From positions 1,178,001-1,242,000 of the forward strand of contig NZ_CP047130.1 of assembly GCF_009832865.1 (NCBI RefSeq): a stretch of 64,000 nt of DNA, given 5' to 3'. Under the pieces are notes generated by a model. It had not been told where the DNA came from. It ran no database searches and saw only the letters and a list, made by a program, of their open reading frames with translations. The stretch comes from Colwellia sp. 20A7 (GTDB lineage Bacteria; Pseudomonadota; Gammaproteobacteria; Enterobacterales; Alteromonadaceae). A program made the position numbers and the translations under genes. Positions 27,940 through 40,422 of the stretch are shown piece after piece (positions within the stretch are counted from its first letter, which is position 1; each line of letters opens with the position of its first letter).

Positions 27940-28395
27940 GTGCGTCAAAATCAAGAATCGCTAACTCAAGCAGTAAAAATAGAGCCAAAAATAACAGCGC
28001 AAGGTTGTCCTGTGCCTATTGCTAAACGAAACAAGATTATTGTTTTGCTGTGGAAGGTCTTAGGTGTTTTTTGTGTTGGTTTAGCTATATTAGGTGCTAT
28101 TTTACCAATTTTACCTACGACTGTTTTTTTGATTATGGCAACCGCCTGTTTTGCTAAATCTTCACCGCGAATGCAACAAAAATTGCTGAATAACAAAACA
28201 TTCGGGCCATTAATTCATGAATGGCAGCAAAGCCGCAGTATACCTAGAAAAGCAAAAAGAATTGCTTTGCTTATGATCATACTGTCGGTAGCCTGGTCCT
28301 CTTACTTACTGCAAGATATAATGCTTACGTTACTGGTTATCTCTCTTGTTATTTGGCCTTTCATTTTTTTATGGCGTTTACCTATTAGTAAGTAG
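27940..28395 (+). CDS. DUF454 (YbaN-like) inner-membrane protein
   Basis: A 151-residue membrane protein of the DUF454/YbaN family, function unknown. After a polar start of about 35 residues come hydrophobic segments (VLGVFCVGLAILGAILPILP, TTVFLIMATACFAKSS) and, after the family's FGPLIHEWQQSRSIPRKAK loop, two more. Translation probably starts at GTG 27940, six bases after GGAG. It is the last gene of the mazG-trmH run. Confidence 0.8.
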   Translation: MRQNQESLTQAVKIEPKITAQGCPVPIAKRNKIIVLLWKVLGVFCVGLAILGAILPILPTTVFLIMATACFAKSSPRMQQKLLNNKTFGPLIHEWQQSRSIPRKAKRIALLMIILSVAWSSYLLQDIMLTLLVISLVIWPFIFLWRLPISK

Positions 28396-28458
28396 CTCTA
28401 TACTATCGCCATATTTTCGCCTCTTAACGAAACGGGGAGATAGTGAAGTATGTTTGAG

Positions 28459-28520
28459 ATTCTGAATCAAGTTCAGAATGACGCCCCTTTCGTCATTCCG
28501 TCAGTGTTTTAATACGGAAT
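28459..28520. repeat. REP-like composite palindrome
   Basis: Contains ATTCTGAA-TCAAG-TTCAGAAT, then AATGACG/CGTCATT, then ATTCCGT/ACGGAAT, nested in about 60 bases. The GATTCTGAATCAAGTTCAGAATGACG and CGTCATTCC...GGAATCCC parts look like dispersed intergenic repeats known from many gammaproteobacteria. It lies between convergent genes. Confidence 0.6.
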
Positions 28521-28599
28521 CCCATGCGTGTAGTTGAACCACTGGCGAGCACTCTAACCTTTTAAGCTAAACAGTTAACGATTGAGAGCGTGAATCAAA

Positions 28600-29214
28600 T
28601 TAAGCCGATAGTGCTTTTTTTACAATATTTGCCAAATGATCGGGCAATGTTACTTGTAGAGCAATATTATGAGCCTCTTCAGACATCTTTCCCCACGTTA
28701 ATTGCACAATACGAATTATTTTAGCTTCATTATCTTGTTCAATATATTGTGTAGCAAATTCATCGAAGTAATGAACAAGAAAAACTAAACAGGCAACATC
28801 TTCTAATGTTTGACTATCAGCATTAAGTTGGTTGTCCGTTTTACTCTTTAAGTTTTCTTTACAAATAATAGAAGCCGTTTGGGTCGCTTGTAATTCACTA
28901 TAACCTTGTTCAATCATAATGCTAGCAGCTAGTTCAGCATGAAACTTCCCTAACGCTATTCGCCATTTATAATATCCTGCTTTTCCTGTTTCAAACTCAC
29001 TGCGCTTTAAATGCCAACGTTTAATATGTTGAGCACGAACTGCTATCTGTAATAGTTCACTTGCTTGTGGCCAATACTGATTTAGGCAAGCTGTCATTCG
29101 TTGGCCGTAAAGCAATTCTTTCGGATGTTCTTCTTTATTTAACAAGGTGATATTACTATCTTGGCGATTGATATCGTCAATAGCTGATAACACCTGTTCT
29201 AATTTATTAGTCAT
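28600..29214 (-). CDS. DUF4202 domain-containing protein
   Basis: A 204-residue soluble, mostly helical protein. The segments VRAQHIKRWHLKRSEFETGKAGYYKWRIAL, taken in parts (QHIKRWHLKRSEF; GYYKWRIALGKFHAE), and LEDVACLVFLVHYFDEF match what I know of DUF4202, which has conserved His, Asp and Arg residues but no assigned function. It is transcribed toward the ybaN-like gene and divergent from pyrG. Confidence 0.7.
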   Translation of the reverse strand: MTNKLEQVLSAIDDINRQDSNITLLNKEEHPKELLYGQRMTACLNQYWPQASELLQIAVRAQHIKRWHLKRSEFETGKAGYYKWRIALGKFHAELAASIMIEQGYSELQATQTASIICKENLKSKTDNQLNADSQTLEDVACLVFLVHYFDEFATQYIEQDNEAKIIRIVQLTWGKMSEEAHNIALQVTLPDHLANIVKKALSA

Positions 29215-31146
<1,932 letters not shown>

Positions 31147-31160
31147 TTCAAAGTAATTAT

Positions 31161-31190
31161 AAACCGTAGCCATATGCTGCGGTTTTTTGT
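31161..31190 (+). terminator. Terminator between pyrG and eno
   Basis: Stem AAACCGTAGC/GCTGCGGTTT with one G-U pair and a 5-base loop (CATAT), then a T-rich tail. It partly uncouples eno from pyrG. Confidence 0.75.
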
Positions 31191-31203
31191 TTTTTAAGTT
31201 TGA

Positions 31204-32514
<1,311 letters not shown>

Positions 32515-32597
32515 CCATCAGTGTTATTTACCTTAACTAAAAAGTTATAAACTGACTATTTATATCAATACAATATATATTCAGGTTATCTTTATTC

Positions 32598-32630
32598 AAA
32601 AACCGAGCTTTTAAAGCTCGGTTTTTCTTT
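32598..32630 (+). terminator. Terminator after eno
   Basis: Stem AAAAACCGAGCT/AGCTCGGTTTTT with a 5-base loop (TTTAA), followed by T residues. Nearly symmetric, so it could work in both directions. Confidence 0.85.
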
Positions 32631-32723
32631 ATCTGGCGTTGTATTTTTTATCTACAATCAAGTATGCTAAGAGGTAACGGTTCGCTTGAACAATAAAAAT
32701 ATAACCACTTGATTTATTAATTG

Positions 32724-33401
32724 ATGTCGCAAACTTCTCTTTGGCAAACTGACCAGCAAAGTAATGACTTTGCAGAAATATGTAATGCGCTTTATGAGCG
32801 AGAATTACGGGTGCTTGCACATAGTGAATTTACGTCTGCACAATCCATACAGGGGCGTTTAAAAAGCTTAGCTTATTATATTAAGCGAACAGCTAATTTA
32901 ATGACTCAAGTTAACGCGCAGGGTATCAGTCCGCTATCATTAGATATTCAAAATGCGAGTTGGTCAGCAAAACAAGCCAGTAAGCTTTCCTTGTCTGGAC
33001 AAACAACGTCAGAAGTTTCTTCATGGTATTTAACTAAAAAATTAACCTTGGGGTTAGTTATACCAATATTTAATGGGGAACATGTCATATTAGATTCAAT
33101 TGATAAGATTGATATCGAAAATAAACGACTGCGTAGTAATGTCGCGGGTTGGATCTCACTTGGTAGTGATGATGAACCTATGAATGAAGGCCATCGTTTA
33201 GCGGATAACCTTCTTTTGAATAATACGAAGATTCAACTATTAAAACCTAATAAAAAGGTTATGTTAGCTGCTTGTGCAGGACACTGCTGGAAAAATAAAA
33301 TTAATAGCACTGTGTCACAGCCGATCATACCCAGTTTACGTGAATTGCTACTTTCTTGTGCTATTAACTGGAAAGACTTTAAACAACCATTAGCCTTATA
33401 A
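32724..33401 (+). CDS. Unrecognised 225-residue protein between eno and ftsB
   Basis: A soluble protein without signal peptide or membrane span. The N-terminal third looks helical (SLWQTDQQSNDFAEICNALYERE, in parts); the centre has alternating strands (LTLGLVIPIFNGEHVIL, VAGWISLGSDDE); near residue 190 there is a Cys pair, CAGHCWKNK (C-x3-C). I do not recognise a family. The ATG at 32724 follows an in-frame TTG and has no clear Shine-Dalgarno sequence, so the start is uncertain. Coding use and length support a real gene. Confidence 0.7.
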   Translation: MSQTSLWQTDQQSNDFAEICNALYERELRVLAHSEFTSAQSIQGRLKSLAYYIKRTANLMTQVNAQGISPLSLDIQNASWSAKQASKLSLSGQTTSEVSSWYLTKKLTLGLVIPIFNGEHVILDSIDKIDIENKRLRSNVAGWISLGSDDEPMNEGHRLADNLLLNNTKIQLLKPNKKVMLAACAGHCWKNKINSTVSQPIIPSLRELLLSCAINWKDFKQPLAL

Positions 33402-33458
33402 ATAAGAAGTCCATATAATAGTAAATCTGATTGTCATTATTTATTTGATTAAGGGATT

Positions 33459-33773
33459 ATGAGGGCATTTACGGTATTATTATTCATTGTGTTGGCTTTA
33501 CTGCAATATCGACTTTGGTTCGGTAAAAACAGTGTGTCTGATTATTTATCTTTGCAAGAAGATGTTAAAGCTCAGCAATTAGTAAACGCCAAACTTCAAC
33601 AACGAAATAAATTATTGTATGCGGATACTGACGACCTTAAGTTAGGTACAGAAGCTATTGAAGAGCGTGCTAGAAATGAACTCGGTATGATAAAAGAAAA
33701 TGAAACGTTTTTTCGCGTTGTTCCAAGTAAAAATAGTGAAGTAAATGATAATACTAATAAAGAGTTATATTAG
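33459..33773 (+). CDS. ftsB: Cell division protein FtsB
   Basis: Bitopic divisome protein that forms the FtsQLB complex. The 104-residue protein has an N-terminal membrane span (FTVLLFIVLALLQYRLWFG), a coiled coil (LQEDVKAQQLVNAKLQQRNKLL) and the family segment EAIEERARNELGMIKENETFFR. It starts a dense run with ispD two bases downstream, an order shared with E. coli. Confidence 0.94.
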   Translation: MRAFTVLLFIVLALLQYRLWFGKNSVSDYLSLQEDVKAQQLVNAKLQQRNKLLYADTDDLKLGTEAIEERARNELGMIKENETFFRVVPSKNSEVNDNTNKELY

Positions 33774-33775
33774 TT

Positions 33776-34525
33776 GTGAGTAACCCTATTTTGTTAGTTG
33801 AAAATCAACAGTTTATTGTCGTTGTACCTGCCGCAGGCGTTGGTAAGCGGATGCAGGCATCATGCCCTAAGCAATATCTAACACTCAATGAACAAACTAT
33901 CTTAAGCCATACAATCAATCGTCTGCTAAACCATAAAAATATAGCCAAAGTGATCTTAGCTATCAGTGATGATGATGACTATTTTATGCAAACAGCATTG
34001 CTAGATAATCCTAATATTATAAAGGTTAGTGGCGGCGAAGAGAGAGTAGACTCTGTTTTAAGTGGTTTACAAGCTATTAATGAATTGGACTGGGTATTGG
34101 TGCACGATGCAGCACGTCCTTGTATCACTCATGCAGATATAGATAAGCTTATTTCACAGTGCCTTGAAAATAATACAGGTGGCATCTTAGCTGCGCCTGT
34201 TGTTGACACAATGAAGCTCGCTATAAACAAGAATGATCAAGTAGAACAAGTTGATAAAACAATTGATAGAAGTCATTTATGGCATGCTTTTACACCACAA
34301 ATGTTTAAAGCCAAAGAATTAAAAGAAGCAATAATACAAGCTAAAGAAAAAGGTTTAGTAATAACAGATGAGGCTTCTGCGATAGAATCTGTAGGCTTAC
34401 CATGCTTACTTATTTCAGGTAGAAGAGACAATATAAAAATAACGCGCCCAGAAGATTTAGTCTTAGCTAGTTTTTATTTGAATCAGCAAGAAATTGAACA
34501 AGAAAAGGATAGAAAATGCGGATAG
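33776..34525 (+). CDS. ispD: 2-C-methyl-D-erythritol 4-phosphate cytidylyltransferase
   Basis: Third enzyme of the MEP isoprenoid pathway, joining CTP to methylerythritol phosphate. The 249-residue protein has the nucleotide-binding [20 protein letters not shown], the VHDAARPC segment and ITDEASAIE. The start is GTG at 33776, three bases past the ftsB stop; the first nine residues are extra compared with E. coli. It overlaps ispF by ten bases. Confidence 0.95.
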   Translation: MSNPILLVENQQFIVVVPAAGVGKRMQASCPKQYLTLNEQTILSHTINRLLNHKNIAKVILAISDDDDYFMQTALLDNPNIIKVSGGEERVDSVLSGLQAINELDWVLVHDAARPCITHADIDKLISQCLENNTGGILAAPVVDTMKLAINKNDQVEQVDKTIDRSHLWHAFTPQMFKAKELKEAIIQAKEKGLVITDEASAIESVGLPCLLISGRRDNIKITRPEDLVLASFYLNQQEIEQEKDRKCG

Positions 34526-35019
34526 GACATGGTTTTGATGTACATAAATTTGGCGGCTCAGGACCTTTAATGCTTGCGGGTATTGCTATTCCTTTTGAGC
34601 AAGGTTTTATTGCTCATTCTGATGGTGATGTAGCTATACATGCGCTTTGTGATGCCATTTTAGGTGCGCTTTGTTTAGGTGATATAGGAAATCATTTTCC
34701 TGATACAGACGGAAAATATGAAAATATTTCTAGCAGAATACTACTGCGCCATGTAGTGGCTTTAATGAATGAACATGGATATGAAATAGGCAATGGAGAT
34801 ATAACCATTGTTGCTCAAGCACCTAAGATAGCGCCTTACTTATTGGCTATGCGTGAGTGTTTAAGTGAAGATCTAAAGTGTTCTTTAGGGCAAATAAATG
34901 TAAAAGCAACTACAACTGAAAAACTGGGTTATACCGGTCGTAAAGAAGGTGTTGCTGTTCATTGTGTTATATTACTCACACCTATTTCTCATTGCATTCC
35001 AGCGACACCGGAAGTTTAA
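34516..35019 (+). CDS. ispF: 2-C-methyl-D-erythritol 2,4-cyclodiphosphate synthase
   Basis: Fifth enzyme of the MEP pathway. The 167-residue protein has the zinc ligands in GFDVHKFGG (DVH), the loop [29 protein letters not shown], and the C-terminal [16 protein letters not shown]. Its ATG lies inside the end of ispD, indicating coupled translation. The last ten residues extend beyond the E. coli enzyme. Confidence 0.96.
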   Translation: MRIGHGFDVHKFGGSGPLMLAGIAIPFEQGFIAHSDGDVAIHALCDAILGALCLGDIGNHFPDTDGKYENISSRILLRHVVALMNEHGYEIGNGDITIVAQAPKIAPYLLAMRECLSEDLKCSLGQINVKATTTEKLGYTGRKEGVAVHCVILLTPISHCIPATPEV

Positions 35020-35055
35020 TTTTACCGCTCCATACGACTAATTCAGAGATAAATA

Positions 35056-36138
35056 ATGTTACCAGAACTTGCCTATTTGCACGAAAAACCAGAGCCTAAA
35101 GGTTTATTAAGAGTTAATCAAAGTGATTTTAAAGTATTTGAGCTATTGCCATTTTTACCCTGTGGTGAAGGTGAGCATTTATTTATTCACATTAGAAAAA
35201 CAGGAGCGAATACTGTTTTTGTTGCACGAGAATTAGCTAAATATTTTAAAGTAAAAGAACAACTAGTTTCTTATGCTGGTTTAAAAGATCGCTTTGCTGT
35301 CACAGAGCAATGGTTCGGCATTCATGTGCCAGGCAAACAAGTATATGATTTAACAGACCTCGTTATTGAAGGTGTTGAAGTACTTAGTTACCAAAGACAT
35401 AACAAAAAGTTACGTACCGGTGCATTAAGTGGTAACCGTTTTGAGTTAATATTACGTGACGTTACCGAACTTAAAGTGTTGTATGAACGTTGGCAGAAAA
35501 TTATAGATCAGGGTGTGCCTAATTATTTTGGCGAGCAACGTTTTGGGATTGACGGTGGTAATATTGAGCATGCATTAGCTTTGTTTTCAGGGGCTAAAAT
35601 CAAAGATAAAAAGAAACGAGGCATGTACTTATCAGCCGCACGTTCATATATTTTTAACGATATAGTTAATCAACGCATAAAAGACAATACCTTCTCAGAA
35701 TTACAGCTCGGTGATGTGTTAATGCTGGCGGGCACTCAATCTGTATTCCGACCTAAGGAAGTTGATGATGTTCTTAAGCAACGATTAATTGAAAAAGATG
35801 TCGATATTACTGCAGCAATGTGGGGATCGGGTGATTTAATGACAACTGCTGCACCCGGTATACTTGAGCAAGAAGTAGCAGATAAACACAGCGAATTTTC
35901 AAATGGTTTACCACGCTTTGGTTTAAAGCAAGAACGTCGACGTATTCGATTAGTTATTGAGAATGCAGATATTGAACTTTTAGTAAATGAAAACTCGCTT
36001 GAGGAAACATTACCAGCTGTAAAAATTAGCTTTTCACTCGCCGCTGGCTCATATGCAACCACAGTGCTTCGGGAGCTAATTGATTATAAAGATTGTACTC
36101 AACGTGTTAATACGCAGGCAATTGGTAATATAGAGTAA
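35056..36138 (+). CDS. truD: tRNA pseudouridine synthase TruD
   Basis: Makes pseudouridine 13 in tRNA-Glu. The 360-residue protein has the TruD N-terminal segment (RVNQSDFKVFELLPF), the catalytic Asp in YAGLKDRFAVTEQWF, the NYFGEQRFG motif, and the TRUD insertion domain before a C-terminal SLAAGSYATTVLREL. Length is near E. coli TruD (349). surE follows after eight bases. Confidence 0.96.
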   Translation: MLPELAYLHEKPEPKGLLRVNQSDFKVFELLPFLPCGEGEHLFIHIRKTGANTVFVARELAKYFKVKEQLVSYAGLKDRFAVTEQWFGIHVPGKQVYDLTDLVIEGVEVLSYQRHNKKLRTGALSGNRFELILRDVTELKVLYERWQKIIDQGVPNYFGEQRFGIDGGNIEHALALFSGAKIKDKKKRGMYLSAARSYIFNDIVNQRIKDNTFSELQLGDVLMLAGTQSVFRPKEVDDVLKQRLIEKDVDITAAMWGSGDLMTTAAPGILEQEVADKHSEFSNGLPRFGLKQERRRIRLVIENADIELLVNENSLEETLPAVKISFSLAAGSYATTVLRELIDYKDCTQRVNTQAIGNIE

Positions 36139-36146
36139 AATAATTA

Positions 36147-36899
36147 ATGAGAATTTTATTAAGTAATGATGACGGTGTTCATGCACTGGGTATTAAAGTG
36201 CTACAACAAGAACTAGTAAAACACTTTGACGTAACGGTTGTTGCACCTGATAGAAATTGTAGTGGGGCAAGTAATTCTTTAACTTTGCTAAATCCTCTTA
36301 GAGCTGAAACCCTTGAAAATGGTTTTATTTCGGTGAATGGCACGCCTACTGACTCAGTTCATTTAGGGGCTAGTCAACTTGCATCGCCTTCGTTTGACTT
36401 AGTAGTGGCAGGTATTAATAATGGCCCTAATTTAGGTGACGACACTTTATATTCAGGTACTGTTGCTGCCGCGACTGAAGGCCGACATATGGGGTTACCT
36501 GCTATTGCCATATCACTACTTGGCAAACATGAAAAACACTATCAAACAGCGGCCATAATTACAGCTAAAATTATTAAACGTATTCAAAAGCACCCTTTAG
36601 CTGCGGATCAAATTCTTAATATCAATGTACCTGATGTGGCAATTGATGAAATAAAGGGAATAAAAGTCACTCGCCTTGGTCATCGACATAAAGCCGAGCA
36701 AATGAAAAAAATGAAAGATCCATGGCAAAGAGATATTTACTGGTATGGCAGATTAGGTAAAGAGCTTGATGGTGGTGAAGGTACAGATTTTCATGCAGTA
36801 GCGAATAATTATGTTTCAGTAACTCCGCTAACTGTCGATATAACAGCACATAAAAGTATAGATAGTATGAAAGAATGGATAGGTGAAGTAAGGTTATGA
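36147..36899 (+). CDS. surE: 5'/3'-nucleotidase SurE
   Basis: Metal-dependent nucleotidase active on nucleoside monophosphates and short polyphosphate, linked to stationary-phase survival. The 250-residue protein shows [13 protein letters not shown] (metal-binding DD), [21 protein letters not shown] and [24 protein letters not shown]. Its stop overlaps the pcm start by four bases (ATGA). Confidence 0.96.
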   Translation: MRILLSNDDGVHALGIKVLQQELVKHFDVTVVAPDRNCSGASNSLTLLNPLRAETLENGFISVNGTPTDSVHLGASQLASPSFDLVVAGINNGPNLGDDTLYSGTVAAATEGRHMGLPAIAISLLGKHEKHYQTAAIITAKIIKRIQKHPLAADQILNINVPDVAIDEIKGIKVTRLGHRHKAEQMKKMKDPWQRDIYWYGRLGKELDGGEGTDFHAVANNYVSVTPLTVDITAHKSIDSMKEWIGEVRL

Positions 36900-37561
36900 T
36901 GAGTCATAAAAAAAATGTTAGGACGGGTAGTCGAACAAAAAGAAGTGGTGAGTTACTTGCACAAAAACTGCAAGCTGAAGGGATAAAAAATCCACAGGTA
37001 TTACATGCTATTGCTAGTTCACCTCGCCATATTTTCTTACCAGAAATATTAGCTCATAAAGCCTACGATAATACAGCCTTACCTATCGGGCAGGGGCAAA
37101 CCATATCTCAGCCTTATATAGTTGCAAGAATGTCAGAACTGCTATTGAATGATTATAAGCCTAAAAATATTCTAGAAATAGGCACTGGCTCAGGTTACCA
37201 AACTTCTATTCTCGCGCAATTGACTGAAAAAGTTTTTTCGGTAGAGCGTATTAAAGCCTTACAATTTCAAGCTAAACGTTGTTTAAGGTCGATAGATTTA
37301 CATAATATTTCATTAAAACATGGAGATGGTTGGCAAGGCTGGGCAAGTAAAGCCCCTTTTGATGCCATTATTGTCACAGCAGGCGCTGCAAGTGTGCCAC
37401 AAGCATTACTCGACCAGCTTGTTGATGGCGGCCGTTTAGTTATTCCTGTAGGTGAAAAAACTCAAATACTCAAAACAATTACTCGTCACGGTGATAATTA
37501 TAGTGAGGAGCAAGTTGAAGCTGTTCGATTTGTGCCGTTAGTCGCTGGAGCGTTACTATAA
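36896..37561 (+). CDS. pcm: Protein-L-isoaspartate O-methyltransferase
   Basis: Repairs isoaspartyl residues in aged proteins using S-adenosylmethionine. The 221-residue protein has [26 protein letters not shown] (active-site segment), the SAM motif [16 protein letters not shown] and the [16 protein letters not shown] region. Two start codons lie in tandem (36896 and 36899). It shares one base with yqaA. Confidence 0.96.
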   Translation: MMSHKKNVRTGSRTKRSGELLAQKLQAEGIKNPQVLHAIASSPRHIFLPEILAHKAYDNTALPIGQGQTISQPYIVARMSELLLNDYKPKNILEIGTGSGYQTSILAQLTEKVFSVERIKALQFQAKRCLRSIDLHNISLKHGDGWQGWASKAPFDAIIVTAGAASVPQALLDQLVDGGRLVIPVGEKTQILKTITRHGDNYSEEQVEAVRFVPLVAGALL

Positions 37562-38139
37562 TGAAAATATTTACGGCTGTTTATGATTGGACGCTTAAAT
37601 GGGCTGAGCATAAGTTTGCACCCCGTATGCTAGCACTGCTAACTTTCGCTGAATCGGTATTCTTTCCCATTCCACCAGATGTTTTACTCGCACCTATGGT
37701 GCTAGCTAAGCCAGAAAAGGCATGGCGGTTAGCTAGCCTCACAACTATCTCTTCTATTTTAGGTGGCTGTGTTGGCTACATGCTCGGATATATGATGTTT
37801 GAGCCATGGATACAACCGCTCATTACTGAATTTGGTTATCAAACACGTTTTGATACCGCGATAACCTGGTTTAATGAGTGGGGTGTCTGGGTGGTTTTCA
37901 TTGCGGGCTTTTCACCTATACCTTATAAATTATTTACAGTAAGCGCTGGTTTTCTACATATGGCATTTTTGCCTTTTTTAATTGCTTCAGCTGTTGGGCG
38001 AGGGATGCGTTTTTTTCTTGTCGCAGGGCTTATTCGATGGGGAGGAGAGGCTATTGCACATAAATTACGTAAATGGATAGATGTTTTAGGCTGGACTGTT
38101 GTTGCGCTAATCGCCATCGCTTATTTGATTTTGAAATAA
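37561..38139 (+). CDS. yqaA: YqaA/DedA-type inner-membrane protein
   Basis: A 192-residue membrane protein of the DedA-related YqaA family, with the family segments FAESVFFPIPPDVLLAP and AGFSPIPYKLFTVSAG and the GRGMRFFLVAGLIRWGG end. DedA proteins are linked to lipid-carrier flipping and proton motive force; YqaA function is not known. It lies in the surE-pcm-nlpD operon, overlapping pcm by one base. Confidence 0.85.
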   Translation: MKIFTAVYDWTLKWAEHKFAPRMLALLTFAESVFFPIPPDVLLAPMVLAKPEKAWRLASLTTISSILGGCVGYMLGYMMFEPWIQPLITEFGYQTRFDTAITWFNEWGVWVVFIAGFSPIPYKLFTVSAGFLHMAFLPFLIASAVGRGMRFFLVAGLIRWGGEAIAHKLRKWIDVLGWTVVALIAIAYLILK

Positions 38140-38153
38140 ATTTTCGTTTTACC

Positions 38154-39044
38154 ATGATAGCTACTCAAACTAAAAATAATACAACGTTACCTATACAATC
38201 ACTTTTAAAATCATGGTGTTGTGTTTTTTTAGTTCTGAGCCTTTTTGCTTGCTCTTCTCGTGACAAACCAGCCCCTGTAGTAACTGTTTATGGCAGTATT
38301 CCATTAACGAAACAAGCTCAAAATACTATTAATAGCAGCGATTATGTGGTGCAGCCAGGAGAAACATTATATTCAATTGCATGGCGAGCAAATTCTGATG
38401 TTAGGCAAATAGCTAAATTGAATAATATCCCCGCTCCTTATAATATTTTTCCAAATCAAAAATTAATTTTAGTGGCTAATAAACAAACAAAAAGTGTTAA
38501 AGCTAGTAATAGTAAGCAGTACAGTAAAAGTCCGACTAAAAGCTCTAATCCAAAGAGTAATACTGTAGTGAAAAAGAGTGTTGCATCTTCAAAAAAGCAA
38601 GCGTATGGTAAAAATATAAACAATAAAAAAATAATAGAAAATAGTGTACCGAAAGAGAATTTTTCTCAAAAAATTCGTCGTTGGCAATGGCCTGTTAAAG
38701 GTAAAGTTATTGCGTATTTTTCTTCTAAAGAAAAGGGTAATAAAGGGATTGATATTGCTGGTCGCCGTGGTACTCAGATTAAGGCAACGGCGAGTGGTAA
38801 AGTCGTTTATTCAGGTAGTGCATTAAGAGGTTACGGCAAGCTAGTTATTATAAAGCATAATGATGATTATCTTAGTGCCTATGCTCATAATGATAGAATA
38901 AAAGTAAAAGAACAGCAGCAAGTAAATGCTGGAGATGTAATAGCAACTATGGGTGACACCGATGCAGAAAGGGTTATGCTTCATTTTGAAGTGCGCTTTC
39001 GTGGTAAATCAGTAGATCCATTAAAGTACCTACCGAAGAGATAA
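38154..39044 (+). CDS. nlpD: Amidase activator lipoprotein NlpD
   Basis: Outer-membrane lipoprotein that activates the cell-separation amidase AmiC. The 296-residue precursor has a lipobox (LFACSS, Cys at about residue 37), a LysM domain (VVQPGETLYSIAWRANSD to FPNQKLIL), a Ser/Lys-rich linker, and a degenerate M23 domain (KGIDIAGRRGTQIKA, GYGKLVIIKHND, LHFEVRFRGKSVDP). The missing zinc-ligand His in the first motif fits an activator rather than an enzyme. The ATG at 38154 is preferred; upstream in-frame codons overlap yqaA. The N-terminus before the lipobox is unusually long. Confidence 0.93.
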   Translation: MIATQTKNNTTLPIQSLLKSWCCVFLVLSLFACSSRDKPAPVVTVYGSIPLTKQAQNTINSSDYVVQPGETLYSIAWRANSDVRQIAKLNNIPAPYNIFPNQKLILVANKQTKSVKASNSKQYSKSPTKSSNPKSNTVVKKSVASSKKQAYGKNINNKKIIENSVPKENFSQKIRRWQWPVKGKVIAYFSSKEKGNKGIDIAGRRGTQIKATASGKVVYSGSALRGYGKLVIIKHNDDYLSAYAHNDRIKVKEQQQVNAGDVIATMGDTDAERVMLHFEVRFRGKSVDPLKYLPKR

Positions 39045-39063
39045 TAAGTGTATTCCTGTGAGT

Positions 39064-39077
39064 CACTATTAATAGTG
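39064..39077. repeat. 14-bp palindrome between nlpD and rpoS
   Basis: CACTATTAATAGTG is a perfect palindrome 20 bases after the nlpD stop. There is no T tract, so it may be an operator-like site or a weak hairpin; function unknown. Confidence 0.4.
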
Positions 39078-39159
39078 AATACTGTTAAATTAAGTAAAGT
39101 AGGGGGTAGTGTGAATATATAATAGTTACTAATAAGCTTGCGATATAAAGGAGAACATC

Positions 39160-40053
39160 ATGGTAAAAGAAAAACAACAAACCACAGTACTTAAAGATAA
39201 AGTACAAAAATCGTCAAGTGTTGATGCAACACAAATTTATTTAAGTGAAATTGGTTTTTCACCATTACTAAGTGCAGAAGAAGAAGTATATTTTTCACGT
39301 CTATCTCTAAAGGGAGATGAACCATCACGTAAACGTATGATTGAAAGCAATTTACGTTTAGTTGTTAAAATTGCTAGACGCTATAATAATCGTGGTTTAC
39401 CTTTACTTGATTTAATTGAAGAAGGTAACTTAGGTTTAATTCGTGCAGTTGAAAAGTTTGATCCTGAGCGAGGCTTTCGTTTTTCGACTTATGCTACTTG
39501 GTGGATTCGTCAAACAATTGAACGCGCGATAATGAATCAAACACGAACCATTCGTTTACCCATTCATGTAGTTAAAGAATTAAATATCTATTTACGCACT
39601 TCACGAGAGCTTGTTCAAAAATTAGATCATGAACCAACCGCTGAAGATATTGCTAATTCATTAGATAAGCCCGTAGCGGATGTCACTAAAATTCTCCGTT
39701 TGAATGAACGTATAGCATCAGTAGATACGCCTTTTTCAGGTGATTCAGATAAAGTATTACTCGACGTAATCGCAGATAATAATAGTAATGGCCCAGAAGG
39801 GGATTTACAGTCGGAAGACATGAGTAAAAACATTGTAAATTGGCTAAATGAATTAAACTCAAAACAAAAAGAAGTGATTGCTAGACGTTTTGGTTTAATG
39901 GGCTATGAAGCTGAAACATTAGAAAATGTCGGTATTGAAATTGGCTTGACTCGTGAGCGGGTTCGTCAAATTCAAGTAGAAGGACTAAAACGACTTCGTG
40001 ATATATTAAGCCAGCAGAATTTATCTATTGAAGCATTATTTGAAAATCAATAA
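39160..40053 (+). CDS. rpoS: Stationary-phase sigma factor RpoS
   Basis: Master sigma factor of the general stress response. The 297-residue protein has region 1.2 ([21 protein letters not shown]), region 2 ([31 protein letters not shown]), region 3 ([12 protein letters not shown]) and region 4 ([20 protein letters not shown]). It is about 30 residues shorter than E. coli RpoS (330): the acidic N-terminal stretch is missing. The start is well supported by AAAGGAG six to seven bases before the ATG. Most rpoS genes have a main promoter inside nlpD; I did not locate it. Confidence 0.96.
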   Translation: MVKEKQQTTVLKDKVQKSSSVDATQIYLSEIGFSPLLSAEEEVYFSRLSLKGDEPSRKRMIESNLRLVVKIARRYNNRGLPLLDLIEEGNLGLIRAVEKFDPERGFRFSTYATWWIRQTIERAIMNQTRTIRLPIHVVKELNIYLRTSRELVQKLDHEPTAEDIANSLDKPVADVTKILRLNERIASVDTPFSGDSDKVLLDVIADNNSNGPEGDLQSEDMSKNIVNWLNELNSKQKEVIARRFGLMGYEAETLENVGIEIGLTRERVRQIQVEGLKRLRDILSQQNLSIEALFENQ

Positions 40054-40072
40054 TCAATAATCAATAATCAAT
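40045..40072 (+). repeat. Four tandem heptamers over the rpoS stop codon
   Basis: Four exact copies of AATCAAT. The first encodes the last residues of RpoS and the T of the TAA stop; the rest lie after it. Copy-number change would leave the protein end unaffected. Confidence 0.9.
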
Positions 40073-40117
40073 AACTAAAAATGTAATCAAAAGATAATTT
40101 GAATAATAAAGCATAGC

Positions 40118-40149
40118 AGGCTGTAAAGGATGACTTTACAGCCTTTTTA
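40118..40149 (+). terminator. Intrinsic terminator after rpoS
   Basis: Stem AGGCTGTAAA/TTTACAGCCT, 7-base loop, then T5. Strong and clear. Confidence 0.85.
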
Positions 40150-40353
40150 TATGAAAAAAATCACTTTACTTATTTAATAATTCAATCGAACAGTTATTCC
40201 TAGATGTTATCCTTCCCTGTAAGGGCAACGTCTTAATCAATTCAGCTTGTGGTGGCATTGTTAATTTAACCAGGTCACTTCAGTATTGAGTTTAATGAGA
40301 TTTAATTGTTATATAAAGCTATTTTATTGTTAATTAATTTAAAGGCACATTTT

Positions 40354-40422
40354 ATGCATCGTTTATTTGAACTGAATCTGAAACATAAAGAAAGTGCTAT
40401 GTTTTTGACTTTTAATTACTAG
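40354..40422 (+). CDS. Possible 22-codon leader ORF before the FlgO-like gene
   Basis: ATG to TAG encoding MHRLFELNLKHKESAMFLTF plus two residues. AAAGG lies eight bases before the ATG, and the stop codon overlaps the AGG that serves the downstream lipoprotein start eight bases later, so translation could be coupled. No similarity is recognised. Confidence 0.25.
   Translation: MHRLFELNLKHKESAMFLTFNY

Noticed and set aside
32629..32820. 63-codon minus-strand frame after eno
   Set aside because: It overlaps the eno terminator and the start of the next plus-strand gene, and no ribosome site or family similarity is seen.
40166..40258. 30-codon minus-strand frame (MPPQAELIKT...) after rpoS
   Set aside because: No ribosome site and no recognised similarity; it could be a fossil fragment, but evidence is too thin.
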